Assembly (NCBI GenBank): GCA_964624795.1
Contig: CAZUZS010000078.1
Coordinates: 1-19,664 of the forward strand
Direction of reading: 5' to 3'
Source of the DNA: CAZUZS01 sp964624795
GTDB lineage: Bacteria > Calditrichota > Calditrichia > RBG-13-44-9
Length of the DNA: 19,664 nucleotides
The notes under the pieces were generated by a model. The model was given only the letters and a program-made list of their open reading frames with translations, made no database searches and was not told where the DNA came from. A program made the translations under genes and the position numbers. Shown one piece after another: positions 9,401-18,400 of this stretch (positions are counted from its first letter, which is position 1; each line of letters starts with the position of its first letter).

Positions 9401-9686
9401 CGAAGCTATATTTTCAATCCCCAACCAATTCGAGCTTTCACAAAACTACCCCAACCCGTTTAATCCGAACACTACCATCTCCTATAGTCTGTCCCGTAAC
9501 TCGGATGTTGAACTCGCCGTTTATGATCTTTTGGGTCGCAAAGTAAGAACCTTGGTCAAACGGAGGCAGCCTGCCGGAAGCTATGCTGTTCGATTTGAGG
9601 CCGGCGATATGCCGAGCGGGATTTATCTTTGCCGGCTGACATGCGGAAAGAATGCGTTGACCCACAAAATGTTACTGGTCCGCTGA
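6471..9686 (+). CDS. Secreted 16-blade SBBP beta-propeller protein with type IX sorting domain
   Basis: The start is set at the ATG at 6471 (1071 aa), which begins a clean signal peptide (MKHLFTIVILIFLFF..., cleavage after VKA) and has AAGG about 8 nt upstream. The ATG at 6438 would add 11 polar residues. Residues about 159-970 hold 16 repeats of about 50 aa with the pattern GNVYVTGYS ... DYATIKYDSSG..QW.ARYNGPGNGDDYA.A, the SBBP (seven-bladed beta-propeller) repeat. A linker leads to the sorting domain at about 987-1071 (NYPNPFNPNT, YDLLGRKVRTL, SGIYLCRL, ending KMLLVR). No catalytic residues are expected in SBBP proteins, so a binding, adhesion or surface-scaffold role is likely. The gene converges with the AT-rich gene at 9709, with a 22-bp gap and no clear terminator between them. 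The 16 blades are not a multiple of seven. Confidence 0.93.
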   Translation: MKHLFTIVILIFLFFTLVKAQSGRINSDGKDSLQSQKFLKEGASLKSGWVQYDSGNGRPLGESKSQSHLREPLDLLKSEFFTQSLPPGKLPNRHDLFPGHHPSPLNGNWSGFLNSNSILKGASDFTDGAHRTWERHYMSGLAPGYDVATDMAMDNAGSIFVTGYSTSATGIVDYLTIKYDAFGAKLWSSRYDGDGDDFATAIETDWQGNVYVTGYSLNSWAGYDYLTLKYDSHGNELWSARYNSPGNGEDYATALGVDARGNVYVTGYSFGSEIYCDYVTVKYSASGVQQWAAIYDGPENGDDYATALIVAGDNVYVTGATYDRDEGCDYATIKYSSSGSMQWLAYYNGPAWWRDYARALAVDDMGNIYVTGESTGDHGSFAYATVKYDSTGRERWIARYSGFEYGDDYATAIAVDNMGKVYVTGRSWRGSNKDDFATIMYDSSGVEQWAAWYNGPESLDDGAVSISSDNAGNVYITGYSWGSGTRYDYATIKYNSLGEEQWISRYAGPGNDDLPDALVVDSLGSVYVAGYTVKSEMSCDYATVKYDSLGAEQWVSFYNGPGGGSDYASSMAVDKAGNVWVGGYSLNFLFGNDYAIVKYNTTGQEQWTARYNGPGNGDDRVNSLVADSLGNVYVTGRSEGLGTGYDYATMKFNSLGEEQWITRYNGPANFDDQATAIAVDYMGNVYVTGYSYGTTSAYDYVTIKYDVSGVEQWIARYEGPGIGEDWAYAIALDNEGNVYVTGESRGMESHYDYATVKYSPSGEQEWVARYNGPGNGDDVAKALALDRCGNIYVTGKIWNGVKTDDFGTIKYNSSGVAQWTAWYNTSINREDEAIAVTADEAGNVYVTGQSSDLNYSEFTTIKYDSSGTMQWAESYSRQPNSKNNSPISLAVDDLSNVYVTGYTRNPGYATDIATVKYDQSGTVEWVECYNFRGDYQDFPCAVKLDQRGNVYVAGFSSNQAWSIFTTIKYQQTPAGITEAIFSIPNQFELSQNYPNPFNPNTTISYSLSRNSDVELAVYDLLGRKVRTLVKRRQPAGSYAVRFEAGDMPSGIYLCRLTCGKNALTHKMLLVR
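6930..9380 (+). repeat. Sixteen degenerate tandem repeats of about 150 bp coding propeller blades
   Basis: The blade-coding units are 147-159 bp long and diverged. Some stretches remain nearly identical, for example TACAATGGTCCGGGAAATGG near 8300 and again near 8780. Each unit carries a GTNTATGTNACNGG-type core coding VYVTG; the ninth is WVGG and the eighth and sixteenth are YVAG. The array arose by duplication inside the gene. Confidence 0.85.
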
Positions 9687-9708
9687 CAGGCCGAAACAGC
9701 CTATGAGT

Positions 9709-11415
9709 TTAGCGGATGAGGATCATTTTATGCAATTTTTGAAATTTCCCGGCTTTAATCCGGTAGTAATATATTCCACTACTTAAATCCGATGCATCAA
9801 AATTTATCCGGTGAGTACCTGCTGCCTGATAACCATTCACCAGAACCTTCACTTTTTGTCCTAGTGAATTATAGACTTCCAATCGCACAATTTCATTTTC
9901 AGGCAAAGCGTATTCAATGGTTGTCGTCGGATTAAAGGGATTCGGATAATTTTGCTGAAGGGAAAATTCCCTGGGAATCTTAATTTCAGAAACAGAAGTA
10001 AGTTGGCCATCTGAACCAATTATTATGATGTTATCAAGATAAAGGTCATTACCATGCCTATCTATTGCTTTAAATTTGAATTTATTCGTTCCTGCCGGTA
10101 CTGCAAATTTCAATGTTCCCCATTGATCCGGATCAGGAATAAATGAAAGATAAGTTGGTGGTGCGGTAACAAGTTCTCCGCCAAAACCTCCGTGAAGTAA
10201 TACCAGGGTTTCCCAGTTTTCTCCACCATCAGTCGAATAGGATATTTCAAGCTGGTCATCATGCCCGCCGTCATCAGGTGCGTAAGCATGGTCGAAAGAC
10301 AAAGAATCTCCAGGAAGTAGTGGATCAAAAGTATGCGTAATCAAATTTCCAATTGAATCTGGCGGATAATTACTAAAGAATCCACATCGCAAAGAATGTG
10401 CACCTTGACCGAAAGCACTGGTACCATAGCCTTTTTTCCATAAAGGCTCACCTGTGCTCTCAACCACCCAACCATCTGGCGGAAAATACCAATCATCGAA
10501 ATTTTCATTTAGCACAATTGAGGGATCCTGAATTGTAGAGAAATGCCATGTTTTACCTGTTGCTACCCCATCTCCATCATTAACGTCTATACGCCAGTAA
10601 TATTCGGTATTATATTCCATTTGTCCCTGCTCGATCGTTGTAATTGGGGAACCTGAATATATTGAAATCAAGCTATCAGGTTCCGTGCCCCAAAAAACTT
10701 CGATTGAAACAGCATTTCCGGGATTACTCCAGGAAATATCTTTGTCAAGTTGAACTGCCAATTCACCATCAGCAGGATCAGGGTCTGATGCAGGAATTCC
10801 ATTAATACCAAATAGCATAAATGAAAAATCATTTTCCGAAGTTCCCGGCCATACTGTAGTTATTGGTGTCCAGGTTGTAAAGCCTGTTCCAAAACCGTTT
10901 GAAGGATTTATCCAGACTGCTTCATAATTGTAGGGTCCGGTTGAAGGTTTCCATCCCCATTGCGCATGACCAAGCTGTGTATTCGCAGAAACAGAAATCC
11001 AGTAATGCCCTGCAGGTAAAACAATATCTTCATCAATCGGTATGGTAAATGCACCAACTACACTTGTATCAGCGGTTGTATGATAATTATAAAGCTCAGC
11101 GCCCGGCAATTCGCCATCATTTGCATAAATTACCACATTAAAAGCTCGTGGATTTATCGAGCCATTATAGTACCCGCCAAGAGCAGTTACCTTCGTTATT
11201 GTCCATTGATCATTATTAACAAAATCATCCGCAGCATCACAACTGTAGTTGGTTTCATACCCAATTTCATAAAAATGTGTCGAAACCTTTAGACCACCTG
11301 AAGGAGTAGAAGTCTGATCGTATAAAGTATCGTACGGGACTATTTGCCCATAGAGCGTAAAAACAAATGAAAAAAACAGGATTATTGAAGATAGTATTCT
11401 GGTATTAGTAATCAT
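9709..11415 (-). CDS. Secreted multidomain protein (Fn3-like, choice-of-anchor-J) with type IX sorting domain
   Basis: This is a 568-aa protein whose start has AAGGAGG 7 nt upstream and a signal peptide (MITNTRILSSIILFFSF..., cleavage near residue 23). Residues about 40-205 form a beta-sandwich (ADDFVNNDQWTITKV ... VVIYANDGELPGAELY ... LPAGHYWISVS) that resembles two modules in the protein coded at 15468-18542. About 213-296 is Fn3-like (VQLDKDISWSNPG ... YYWRIDVNDGDG). About 300-468 is a choice-of-anchor-J/MAM-like domain (NENFDDWYFPPDGWV ... ISYSTDGGENWETL ... LYLDNIIIIG). The sorting domain begins with NYPNPFN at 489 and ends in HKMILIR. Base composition is visibly lower in GC than the adjacent secreted-protein genes, hinting at different ancestry. 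No enzyme motif was seen; binding or adhesion is the likely role. Confidence 0.9.
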   Translation of the reverse strand: MITNTRILSSIILFFSFVFTLYGQIVPYDTLYDQTSTPSGGLKVSTHFYEIGYETNYSCDAADDFVNNDQWTITKVTALGGYYNGSINPRAFNVVIYANDGELPGAELYNYHTTADTSVVGAFTIPIDEDIVLPAGHYWISVSANTQLGHAQWGWKPSTGPYNYEAVWINPSNGFGTGFTTWTPITTVWPGTSENDFSFMLFGINGIPASDPDPADGELAVQLDKDISWSNPGNAVSIEVFWGTEPDSLISIYSGSPITTIEQGQMEYNTEYYWRIDVNDGDGVATGKTWHFSTIQDPSIVLNENFDDWYFPPDGWVVESTGEPLWKKGYGTSAFGQGAHSLRCGFFSNYPPDSIGNLITHTFDPLLPGDSLSFDHAYAPDDGGHDDQLEISYSTDGGENWETLVLLHGGFGGELVTAPPTYLSFIPDPDQWGTLKFAVPAGTNKFKFKAIDRHGNDLYLDNIIIIGSDGQLTSVSEIKIPREFSLQQNYPNPFNPTTTIEYALPENEIVRLEVYNSLGQKVKVLVNGYQAAGTHRINFDASDLSSGIYYYRIKAGKFQKLHKMILIR

Positions 11416-12153
11416 TTTGAATCCTCCTTGTTAAAATTTCGGATTATCAATAAATCCTCACCCTAAGGCAATAAATCCCGAAGAATTACTCTTGCATGTT
11501 GTGCAAAGCATCTGCAGCAGGCGAGATAATTTCACTCTGCATAGAGTCGACTGCCGTTAATAACTGATCGGTCAATCAGGATCGCTGAATCCGCACAACG
11601 ATCAGCTTCATATCAATAATATACAATGTGACAATTACAAAATTATCACATAATGTTAACATTTCTTTTAAAAGTGGTCTAACAGTTCCGTTTTGCAGTT
11701 ACGCGCAGATAGATTTTGTCTCATTTAATTCCTTTTCCATATTAACTCAATCACGATTTGTGGTTCGAAAACCCGGAAAATGTGGGATTGATCTTCACTC
11801 CGATTTTCAGCTATTCATTTATCATGCTTTCTGCAGATGGCCTCCAAATTATAATCATCTGCCTACCATGGCGGGTGCGTCCACTATTCCTACCGTCTCA
11901 AAATAAAATAATTGTGGCAATTTGAGAAAAAAATGCAAACTTTATTGATAGATGCCGGCGAGTTTCCGGGAGCGGGGGGCTTTTGGAGACTAATGAGTCA
12001 TATTTGAGCATTTTTTTTCATTAAAGAGATAGATTTTGTATGAGGCAGGAGAAAGTTAGTCCGTTCAAAGCACACACAAATCCCGAAAAACCAGGCAGGG
12101 CCAAGAAAATAATTGTCATATATAAATGGAATTTGACTCACAAAGGAGAAGTT
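11416..12153. other. AT-rich divergent intergenic region
   Basis: This 738-bp stretch separates the minus-strand gene starting at 11415 from the peptidase gene on the plus strand, so it should hold both promoters. I could not assign either confidently. A 7-bp inverted repeat (CTGATCG at 11564-11570, CGATCAG at 11599-11605) is present but weak. The frame at 11628-11906 starts with GTG, lacks a ribosome site and looks non-coding. No RNA gene was recognised. Confidence 0.6.
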
Positions 12154-15063
12154 ATGCTGAACAAATTTACCACACTTTTCATCATTCTCATTTTAATTTC
12201 CGGCAGCCTGTTTGCGCAGGAGCAATCAAGTTACCTGCTTTCTCTGGAAGTACCGGATGGAATCAATAGAACCAGGCTGGAGAAACTCGATCTACCGATT
12301 TACCACCGGTTTGAAAATGTGCTCATTGCAGGCGCCTCGCAGGTCCAACTTGAAAATCTGAAAAACTCGGAAATTCAATTTGAAGTGATCGATGAATCTG
12401 CCTGGTCCCGGAACTATTATATCGTTACGGACAATCGGGCAGAAAGCATCAGTGTTGATCCAAAATGGGGTAAGGTGCTTTTCCGGGCTGGGGAAGCGGC
12501 ACTCGTCAAAGCCGCTTCTCTGCCGGCAGAAGAAATTGTCGCCAAGGGTTATCAAATTGCCCAAATGCCGGAAGTTCCCCGGTATTTCAGAAATGAGCGA
12601 ATGATTGCCCCAACCGGGATCAGCGCAAAAAACGAAACCGGCATCACAGATGTTCTGGCAGAGATAAATTCCGACAGTGTTGAGTATTTTATACAGAGTT
12701 TGCAGGATTTCGGAACCCGATTTCTTCTTGCATCTACGCGCGATTCGGTTGCCTCCTGGATTGCCGGTCAATTTCAGTCCATGGGAATTTCTGATGTCAC
12801 TATCCGGGATTTTCAGTATCAAACCACAACCCAGAAGAATGTTGAGGCGACCATTTTGGGTTCTCTGTATCCGAATAAAGTTTATATAGTGGGTGGCCAT
12901 CACGATTCATATTCGTCGGGGAATCCAACCACCTACGCGCCGGGCGCAGATGACAATGCCAGCGGGACCGCAGCGGCATTGGAGATCGCCCGGGCGATTC
13001 AGGCATCGGGCTATCAGCCGGAAGCCACAATCAAATTCATAACATTTGCCGCGGAAGAATACGGCTTGCATGGCAGTAACAATTACGCACAGACGGCAGC
13101 TTCTTCCGGAATGGATGTCCGCCTCATGATCAATCACGACATGATCAGCCATACTTACGGCTCACCCGGCAATTGGCGTGTGGACATGAATTATTACACC
13201 GGTTATGAGGAATACCTGGAAATCAGCCGCCGCTTGACGGAGACATACACTACGCTCATTCCCACAACCGGAACAGCTAACAGTTCGGGGTCGGACAGCT
13301 ATTCTTTCTGGAGCTACGGTTTTCCGGCATTTTATTTTGAAGAACATGATTTTTCACCGTATTACCACTCCCCACAGGACGTGATCACCAATTACAATAT
13401 GGATTTTTGCGCAGAGGTCATCAAGGCTTCGGCTGCGTTGTTAATCCATGTCTCGGAAGCGCCGGCTGCCGTGAATAATTTCGTCCTTGTCGATAACGGA
13501 AGCGGAACCAGCCTCCGGGCAAGCTGGTTGGCCAGCACCGCGCCAGACCTGGATGGCTACCACGTTTATGTTGGTACTACTTCCGGCAATTACGATACGG
13601 TTTACACAGTTGCCGCAAGCCCATTTGTTATTGAAGGCTTGACCCAGGGAACCGAATATTTCGTGGGGATTTCTGCATTCGATCTGGACGGCAATGAGGG
13701 CATCATTGTGGAACGAAACGCCACACCGCTTTCCATACCGCTTGCCCCCAGCAATTTTTACGACAGCCCGGGCCTCGGGGCGATAACATTGGCATGGTCC
13801 CCGAATCAGGAGCACGATTTGCTGGGTTACAATATTTTCCGTGCGGAAAGTCCGGCCGGGAGCCAAACCCAGTTGAATTCCACTGCCATCACCGATACTT
13901 TTTACGCGGACGCCGGCGCGCAGGCAGGCGTTTATTACTACTATATGGTGCAGGCTGTGGACAGCCTGTTGAATGCAAGCAGTCAAAGTGATCAGGTGCA
14001 TTCCCGGGTTGTCTCGCTGGACCAGGGAATTTTGATTGTGGATGAAACCGCCGATGGGGACGGTTCACTGTTTAATCCGACTGATGCCGAGGTGGACACT
14101 TTTTACAGCCGCTTGCTGTCCGATTTTCATTTCAGCACGTATGATTTGGCGGAAGAAGGCGGCATAAAATTGGCCGATCTTGGGGCCTATTCTTCTATCC
14201 TGTGGCATGGAAACGATCCGGCGGATTTTGCGGCCGCTTACGCGAGTCGCGAGGACATTCGCCGGTATCTCGATTTTGGGGGTCAGATCTTCATTTCAAG
14301 CTATTTGCCCTCCGCAGCGTTCGCCAACAACACCTCCTATCCGCACGATTTCTCCGCAGGTACTTTCATCTACGATTATCTCAAGATTTCGCATGTGGGA
14401 TTTAGCCCTGCCGCTCGTTTCTATGGTGCGGCTCCCACCGGCGGAGGGTACGATTCAATTTCGGTTGACACAACAAAGGCACTGGCAGCAACGAATTATC
14501 ACATAATTAAAATCGAAAGTATTGATGCCGCTCCCGGTTCGCAGGTGATCTACAATTATGTTTCGCTCTATCCGCCTACAACCTCCATGGGCAGCATGAC
14601 CGGAGATCCGGTAGGTGTGGAATACCTGGGGAGCGACTTTCGGACAGTTGTATTAAGTTACCCGCTCTACTATATGAATTTCGATGAAGCGCGCTCTTTG
14701 GTCAGGAATGTGATGTTGAATAAATTCTCCGAAGCAACAGGTATTGATCAGTCTGCCGTTGCGCAGATACGGGAATTTGAGCTGCGGCAAAATTATCCCA
14801 ACCCGTTTAATCCGGAGACAGCCATCAGCTATCGGCTGTCCCCGAAGGGGCAGGCAGCCAACAGCTTAGTCACAATCAAAGTCTATGATATTCTGGGGCG
14901 CGAAATTGCGACTCTGATAAATGAAAAAAAAGCTGCCGGTGAATACCAGGTGAGGTGGGATGGGCAGAATAGTGCCGGGCAGCCGGTCGCCAGTGGCGTT
15001 TACGTTTACCGCATCGTTGCCGGTGATCGCGTTCAAAGCAGGAAAATGCTCCTGCTGCGCTGA
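12154..15063 (+). CDS. Secreted M28-family zinc aminopeptidase with Fn3, ThuA/GATase1-like and type IX sorting domains
   Basis: The start at 12154 is chosen for AAAGGAG 5 nt upstream and the signal peptide that follows (MLNKFTTLFIILILISGSLFAQ); an in-frame ATG at 12040 would add 38 polar residues. The protein has 969 aa. Residues about 23-180 look like a propeptide. The peptidase domain (about 185-430) carries the full M28 ligand set: His249 in GGHHDS with Asp251, Asp266 in GADDNASG, Glu301-Glu302 in AAEEYGLHGS, Asp329 in NHDMIS and His405 in YYHSPQD. This predicts a two-zinc exopeptidase that removes N-terminal residues outside the cell. Two Fn3-like modules follow (about 439-527 and 529-622). 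A Rossmann-like domain (about 625-865; GILIVDETADGDGS ... SSILWHGND ... RRYLDFGGQIFISSY) resembles ThuA/GATase1 folds. The sorting domain begins at about 872 (NYPNPFN at 880) and ends in KMLLLR. Confidence 0.94.
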   Translation: MLNKFTTLFIILILISGSLFAQEQSSYLLSLEVPDGINRTRLEKLDLPIYHRFENVLIAGASQVQLENLKNSEIQFEVIDESAWSRNYYIVTDNRAESISVDPKWGKVLFRAGEAALVKAASLPAEEIVAKGYQIAQMPEVPRYFRNERMIAPTGISAKNETGITDVLAEINSDSVEYFIQSLQDFGTRFLLASTRDSVASWIAGQFQSMGISDVTIRDFQYQTTTQKNVEATILGSLYPNKVYIVGGHHDSYSSGNPTTYAPGADDNASGTAAALEIARAIQASGYQPEATIKFITFAAEEYGLHGSNNYAQTAASSGMDVRLMINHDMISHTYGSPGNWRVDMNYYTGYEEYLEISRRLTETYTTLIPTTGTANSSGSDSYSFWSYGFPAFYFEEHDFSPYYHSPQDVITNYNMDFCAEVIKASAALLIHVSEAPAAVNNFVLVDNGSGTSLRASWLASTAPDLDGYHVYVGTTSGNYDTVYTVAASPFVIEGLTQGTEYFVGISAFDLDGNEGIIVERNATPLSIPLAPSNFYDSPGLGAITLAWSPNQEHDLLGYNIFRAESPAGSQTQLNSTAITDTFYADAGAQAGVYYYYMVQAVDSLLNASSQSDQVHSRVVSLDQGILIVDETADGDGSLFNPTDAEVDTFYSRLLSDFHFSTYDLAEEGGIKLADLGAYSSILWHGNDPADFAAAYASREDIRRYLDFGGQIFISSYLPSAAFANNTSYPHDFSAGTFIYDYLKISHVGFSPAARFYGAAPTGGGYDSISVDTTKALAATNYHIIKIESIDAAPGSQVIYNYVSLYPPTTSMGSMTGDPVGVEYLGSDFRTVVLSYPLYYMNFDEARSLVRNVMLNKFSEATGIDQSAVAQIREFELRQNYPNPFNPETAISYRLSPKGQAANSLVTIKVYDILGREIATLINEKKAAGEYQVRWDGQNSAGQPVASGVYVYRIVAGDRVQSRKMLLLR

Positions 15064-15128
15064 TTCTGGAACTGCCCCGATCTACTTGTCTCCATCGTCC
15101 AAAGCGCATTGCGCAGTGAGGCAGGGTG

Positions 15129-15207
15129 AATTGGAAGAAACAGATAATAAGCAAAGGGTAAAGGCAAAATGCCTGCTTTTGCCCTTTGTGATTCCACCGC
15201 TCCAATT
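15129..15207 (+). repeat. Nested inverted repeat / stable hairpin downstream of the peptidase gene
   Basis: The inner stem pairs 15152-15166 with 15174-15188: 15 pairs, beginning CAAAGGG/CCCTTTG, with a 7-nt loop. Two pairs are G-T, which are stable as G-U in plus-strand RNA but would be A-C mismatches in minus-strand RNA. Outer arms AATTGGA (15129-15135) and TCCAATT (15201-15207) can close around it. It begins 66 nt after the peptidase stop. No T run follows, so it is not a standard intrinsic terminator. It may protect or end the mRNA, or be a dispersed palindromic repeat. Confidence 0.65.
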
Positions 15208-15325
15208 GCTACCTCTCCGGTTTCACATCTCGCTTATGGTTCTTCACATTCTCCGGATGATAATATCAATTTACAAGCCATACGGCTGCCATAAAATAAA
15301 AAATGCACTTTTTACATGCTGACTA

Positions 15326-15354
15326 TTGAAAATTAATTTTCAGTACATTATATT
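15326..15354 (+). promoter_or_regulatory. Candidate sigma70-like promoter with overlapping 16-bp palindrome
   Basis: TTGAAA (15326-15331) and TATATT (15349-15354) are separated by exactly 17 bp, upstream of the gene starting at 15468 (leader about 105 nt). A perfect 16-bp palindrome, TGAAAATTAATTTTCA (15327-15342), overlaps the -35 element and the spacer, which is where a repressor operator would sit. The region is AT-rich, so function is inferred from layout only. Confidence 0.45.
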
Positions 15355-15467
15355 CATGAAGTGCCTTTTAGAGAGGAAAACCAGATCCCCGATCAATTCT
15401 TAAAACGATCTATTAAACCACACAAATTAACCTAAACCATATCTGTTAATTAAGCAAGGAGGAGTCT

Positions 15468-18400
15468 ATGAAGCAGTTAATTACAGTATTACTCTGCGTG
15501 GGCGTTCTCTTTTCGCTGGAAGCGGCGTCCACAACACACCAACAGGTTGGCAACCCGCCTGTTCAACTGAAGCAGAGCTGGGGACCGGACACTTACGGTT
15601 ACACTGCAAAAGATAGCAATGAACCGGGTGGGCCACCGGTAAGCTGGATTGATATTTCCACAATCGGGACACCGGTAAGTGGCCTGGGAGATGACAACAT
15701 TGTTGGCCCTTTCAATGTGGGCTTCCCATTCCATTATTATTGGTATGATGTAACAAGCTTCTATATCGGTTCTAACGGTTACCTCCGGTTTTCGGGTGCC
15801 GGACAGCTCAGCTCTCCTTTCACTACCATCCCAAATCCCACGGCGCCCAATGACGTGGTAGCTGTTTATGGCGCCGATTTCGATCCTTCCAGCGGCGGCA
15901 CTGTCTATACCTGGACAAACTTCACCGACAGTCTCATCGTCTCTTTTGTTGGTCTCCCGGCATGGAACACGCCGTCTCCTAACGGTTCGTATACTTTTCA
16001 GGTTATTCTTTCTATGGTGGACACATCGATTACATTTAATTACGGAACTCTGACCGGCACTTTTTATAATACCAACGGAATGGTTGGAATTGAAAATAAT
16101 GCCGGTGACATCGGCATCTTTTGCTATCCCACGAATGTGGTTCCGGCGAATTACAGCATCAAGTTTTATTATCCGCAAAGCACTACTTACCAGGTTCACG
16201 ATATTGGTGTTGACCGGGTCCAAAATGAAAATAGCGGCGGTTTCTTCGTGCAAACCGGAAATGATCTGCAGGCCAACGGTACTATTCACAATCTTGGTAA
16301 CCAGAATGAAGGCAGCTTTTATGCGGTCGCCGAGGTGCGACAATATCCATCCGGCACGGTGATGTTCAGCGACTCGGTCTACGTTGACACCCTGGAGGCC
16401 GGAAATTCGCTGGAGATAGATTTTCCTGAAATCTGGACGCTCGGAACGGCAGGAGATTACTATCTCAGAATCAGAACCACTCTCACCGGCGACATGGTGG
16501 CCAGCAACGACCAAAAGGATGCGGAGTTACATGTGGTCGATCTTCCGGGTGAACTGGCGCTGGATGATGGGAGCAGTGAAAATATCTGGTCCTGGGCTGG
16601 TGGAAATGGGGGCATGGGCATCAAATATATTCCCCCGGCTTACCCTGTTAAAATAACCGAACTCAGGGCTTACCTGGGAAGCGGAACCCTTCCCGTTTTG
16701 CTGCAGCTATATGCCGATGACGGTGTTGGCGGCGAACCCGGTACAATGCTGACCAGCGTATCGTTGACAGCTTCAGTCGAAAGTTGGTATTCCGTTAATC
16801 TTGTGGATTCAAATATTGTAATAAACGATGGTGCCGTTTATGCGGTATGGATGATGACCGGTGACGGTGCATCCGGTTTGGGAATCGACCAGAGTACTAT
16901 GGGATCGCGCCAGACCTGGGAATATACCGGGGTGTGGGCCGTGTACCGCGATACCGAAATCAGCGATGCCATGCTCCGTATTTCTGTGGAACAGCAGGGC
17001 CAGGTTGTGTTCTCTGACGATTTTGAATCGGGTCTCGGAAACTGGACCGGCGACTGGGGACTCACCACTGCTGCATCGCATTCACCATCCAATTCTTACA
17101 CCGATTCGCCTGGAGGCAACTACCCCACTAATGCCAATCTTATTGGTGCAATGGCCAACGGCGTCGATCTCAGCTCGTATCTTGGCGCCAGCCTGGAATT
17201 CTGGACGAAGTATGAGTTGGAAACCGGCTTCGACTATTGCTACCTGGAAGGCAGCACCGATGGTGGTGCAAGCTGGATTCGCCTCAAAACTTATAATGGC
17301 GAAGGTGTGGTAACACAGTTCACGCAGGAGACGGTTGACATTGGCGCGTTTGCCGGGTCGCCCGATTTTAGAATTCGTTTCCACCTGGTTTCCGATGGTG
17401 GCTACGAAACGGACGGTATGTATGTGGACGATCTTCGGATCATTGGCTCTTTCTTAGATGAAAGCCCGCCGCTGCTGATGTTCACCCCGCCGGAAAATTA
17501 TGAAGGCGTGCCCGATACATTTAACTTTCCGGTTGTGATTACCGATCTTTCCGGCGTGGCTTCTGCTACGCTCTCTTACTGGGTGAACACGACTAACCCG
17601 GTGATTGTAACAGTTCCCGCCGCCAGCGTTTCGGGTGATACTTTTAATTTTCAAATTCCTCCATTGGAACATGGTTCACTGGTCAGTTTTTACATCGAGG
17701 CCGAAGACGGGGCTTCACCTTCCAATTCGACTACCAGCGAGACCATGTCATATATTGCCGGCTATCCTCAAATTTGGGATGATGGTGAACCAGAATATAT
17801 TGTTAGTTTGGCGGCGGGCACAAAGTGCGCAGTGATGTTCGACATGCCGACCCCTCCCGCAGTGAAATTGACTACCGCACTGCTGCGCATTTATACCGAT
17901 GTGAACCGGCCGACAGATTCGGTCACTGTTCATATCTGGGATGATAATAACAGTTTCCCGGGCACCGATCTAACGCCCCCATTTAAGATCTATCCATCAT
18001 GCACAATAAGTCAGCCTGAAGCCTGGACTGTCGTTGATTTGCGTGATTTGGATTTGCAGCCCGGAGCAGCTTTCTGGATTGGCTATGAAAATACTTCAAG
18101 CATCGAAATCTGGCAACTCTATGACTCGCCGGCGGTCTATAATCGCAGTCTGCAATATACCGCAGGTGGTTGGACGGCGTTGAGCGGCGATTTCCATATC
18201 CGGGCAGTTCTGGGAGTTCCACCGGTCGGAATTCAGGAGCCGCCGGCACAGCTACTGCCGAAAGAATTTGCCCTGATGCACAATTATCCGAATCCATTTA
18301 ACCCGGTCACCACATTGCCATTTGCCCTGCCGGAAAGAAGCGACGTCACGATTGAGGTATACAATATTCTTGGCGCCCGCGTTGCCACTGTTATGCAAGC

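Larger units (their letters stand above)
15064..15467. other. Intergenic region with hairpin and candidate promoter
   Basis: This 404-bp stretch lies between two plus-strand secreted-protein genes. It contains a small palindrome (GCGCA-T-TGCGC, 15104-15114), a long hairpin (15129-15207), and a candidate promoter with an overlapping 16-bp palindrome (15326-15354), each listed separately. No coding frame is supported. Confidence 0.7.

Noticed and set aside
9687..9708. Possible bidirectional terminator between convergent genes
   Set aside because: Only a 4-bp AGGC/GCCT pairing is visible in the 22-bp gap and no T run; too weak to call.
11564..11605. 7-bp inverted repeat CTGATCG/CGATCAG as an operator
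   Set aside because: Short arms separated by 28 bp, far from both gene starts; could easily be chance.
11628..11906. 92-codon plus-strand frame in the divergent intergenic region
   Set aside because: GTG start without ribosome site, composition like random AT-rich DNA, no domain.
15489..16514. 341-codon minus-strand frame opposite the 1024-aa protein
   Set aside because: It lies antisense inside a gene with clear domains and signal peptide; its translation is low-complexity shadow sequence with no start signal.
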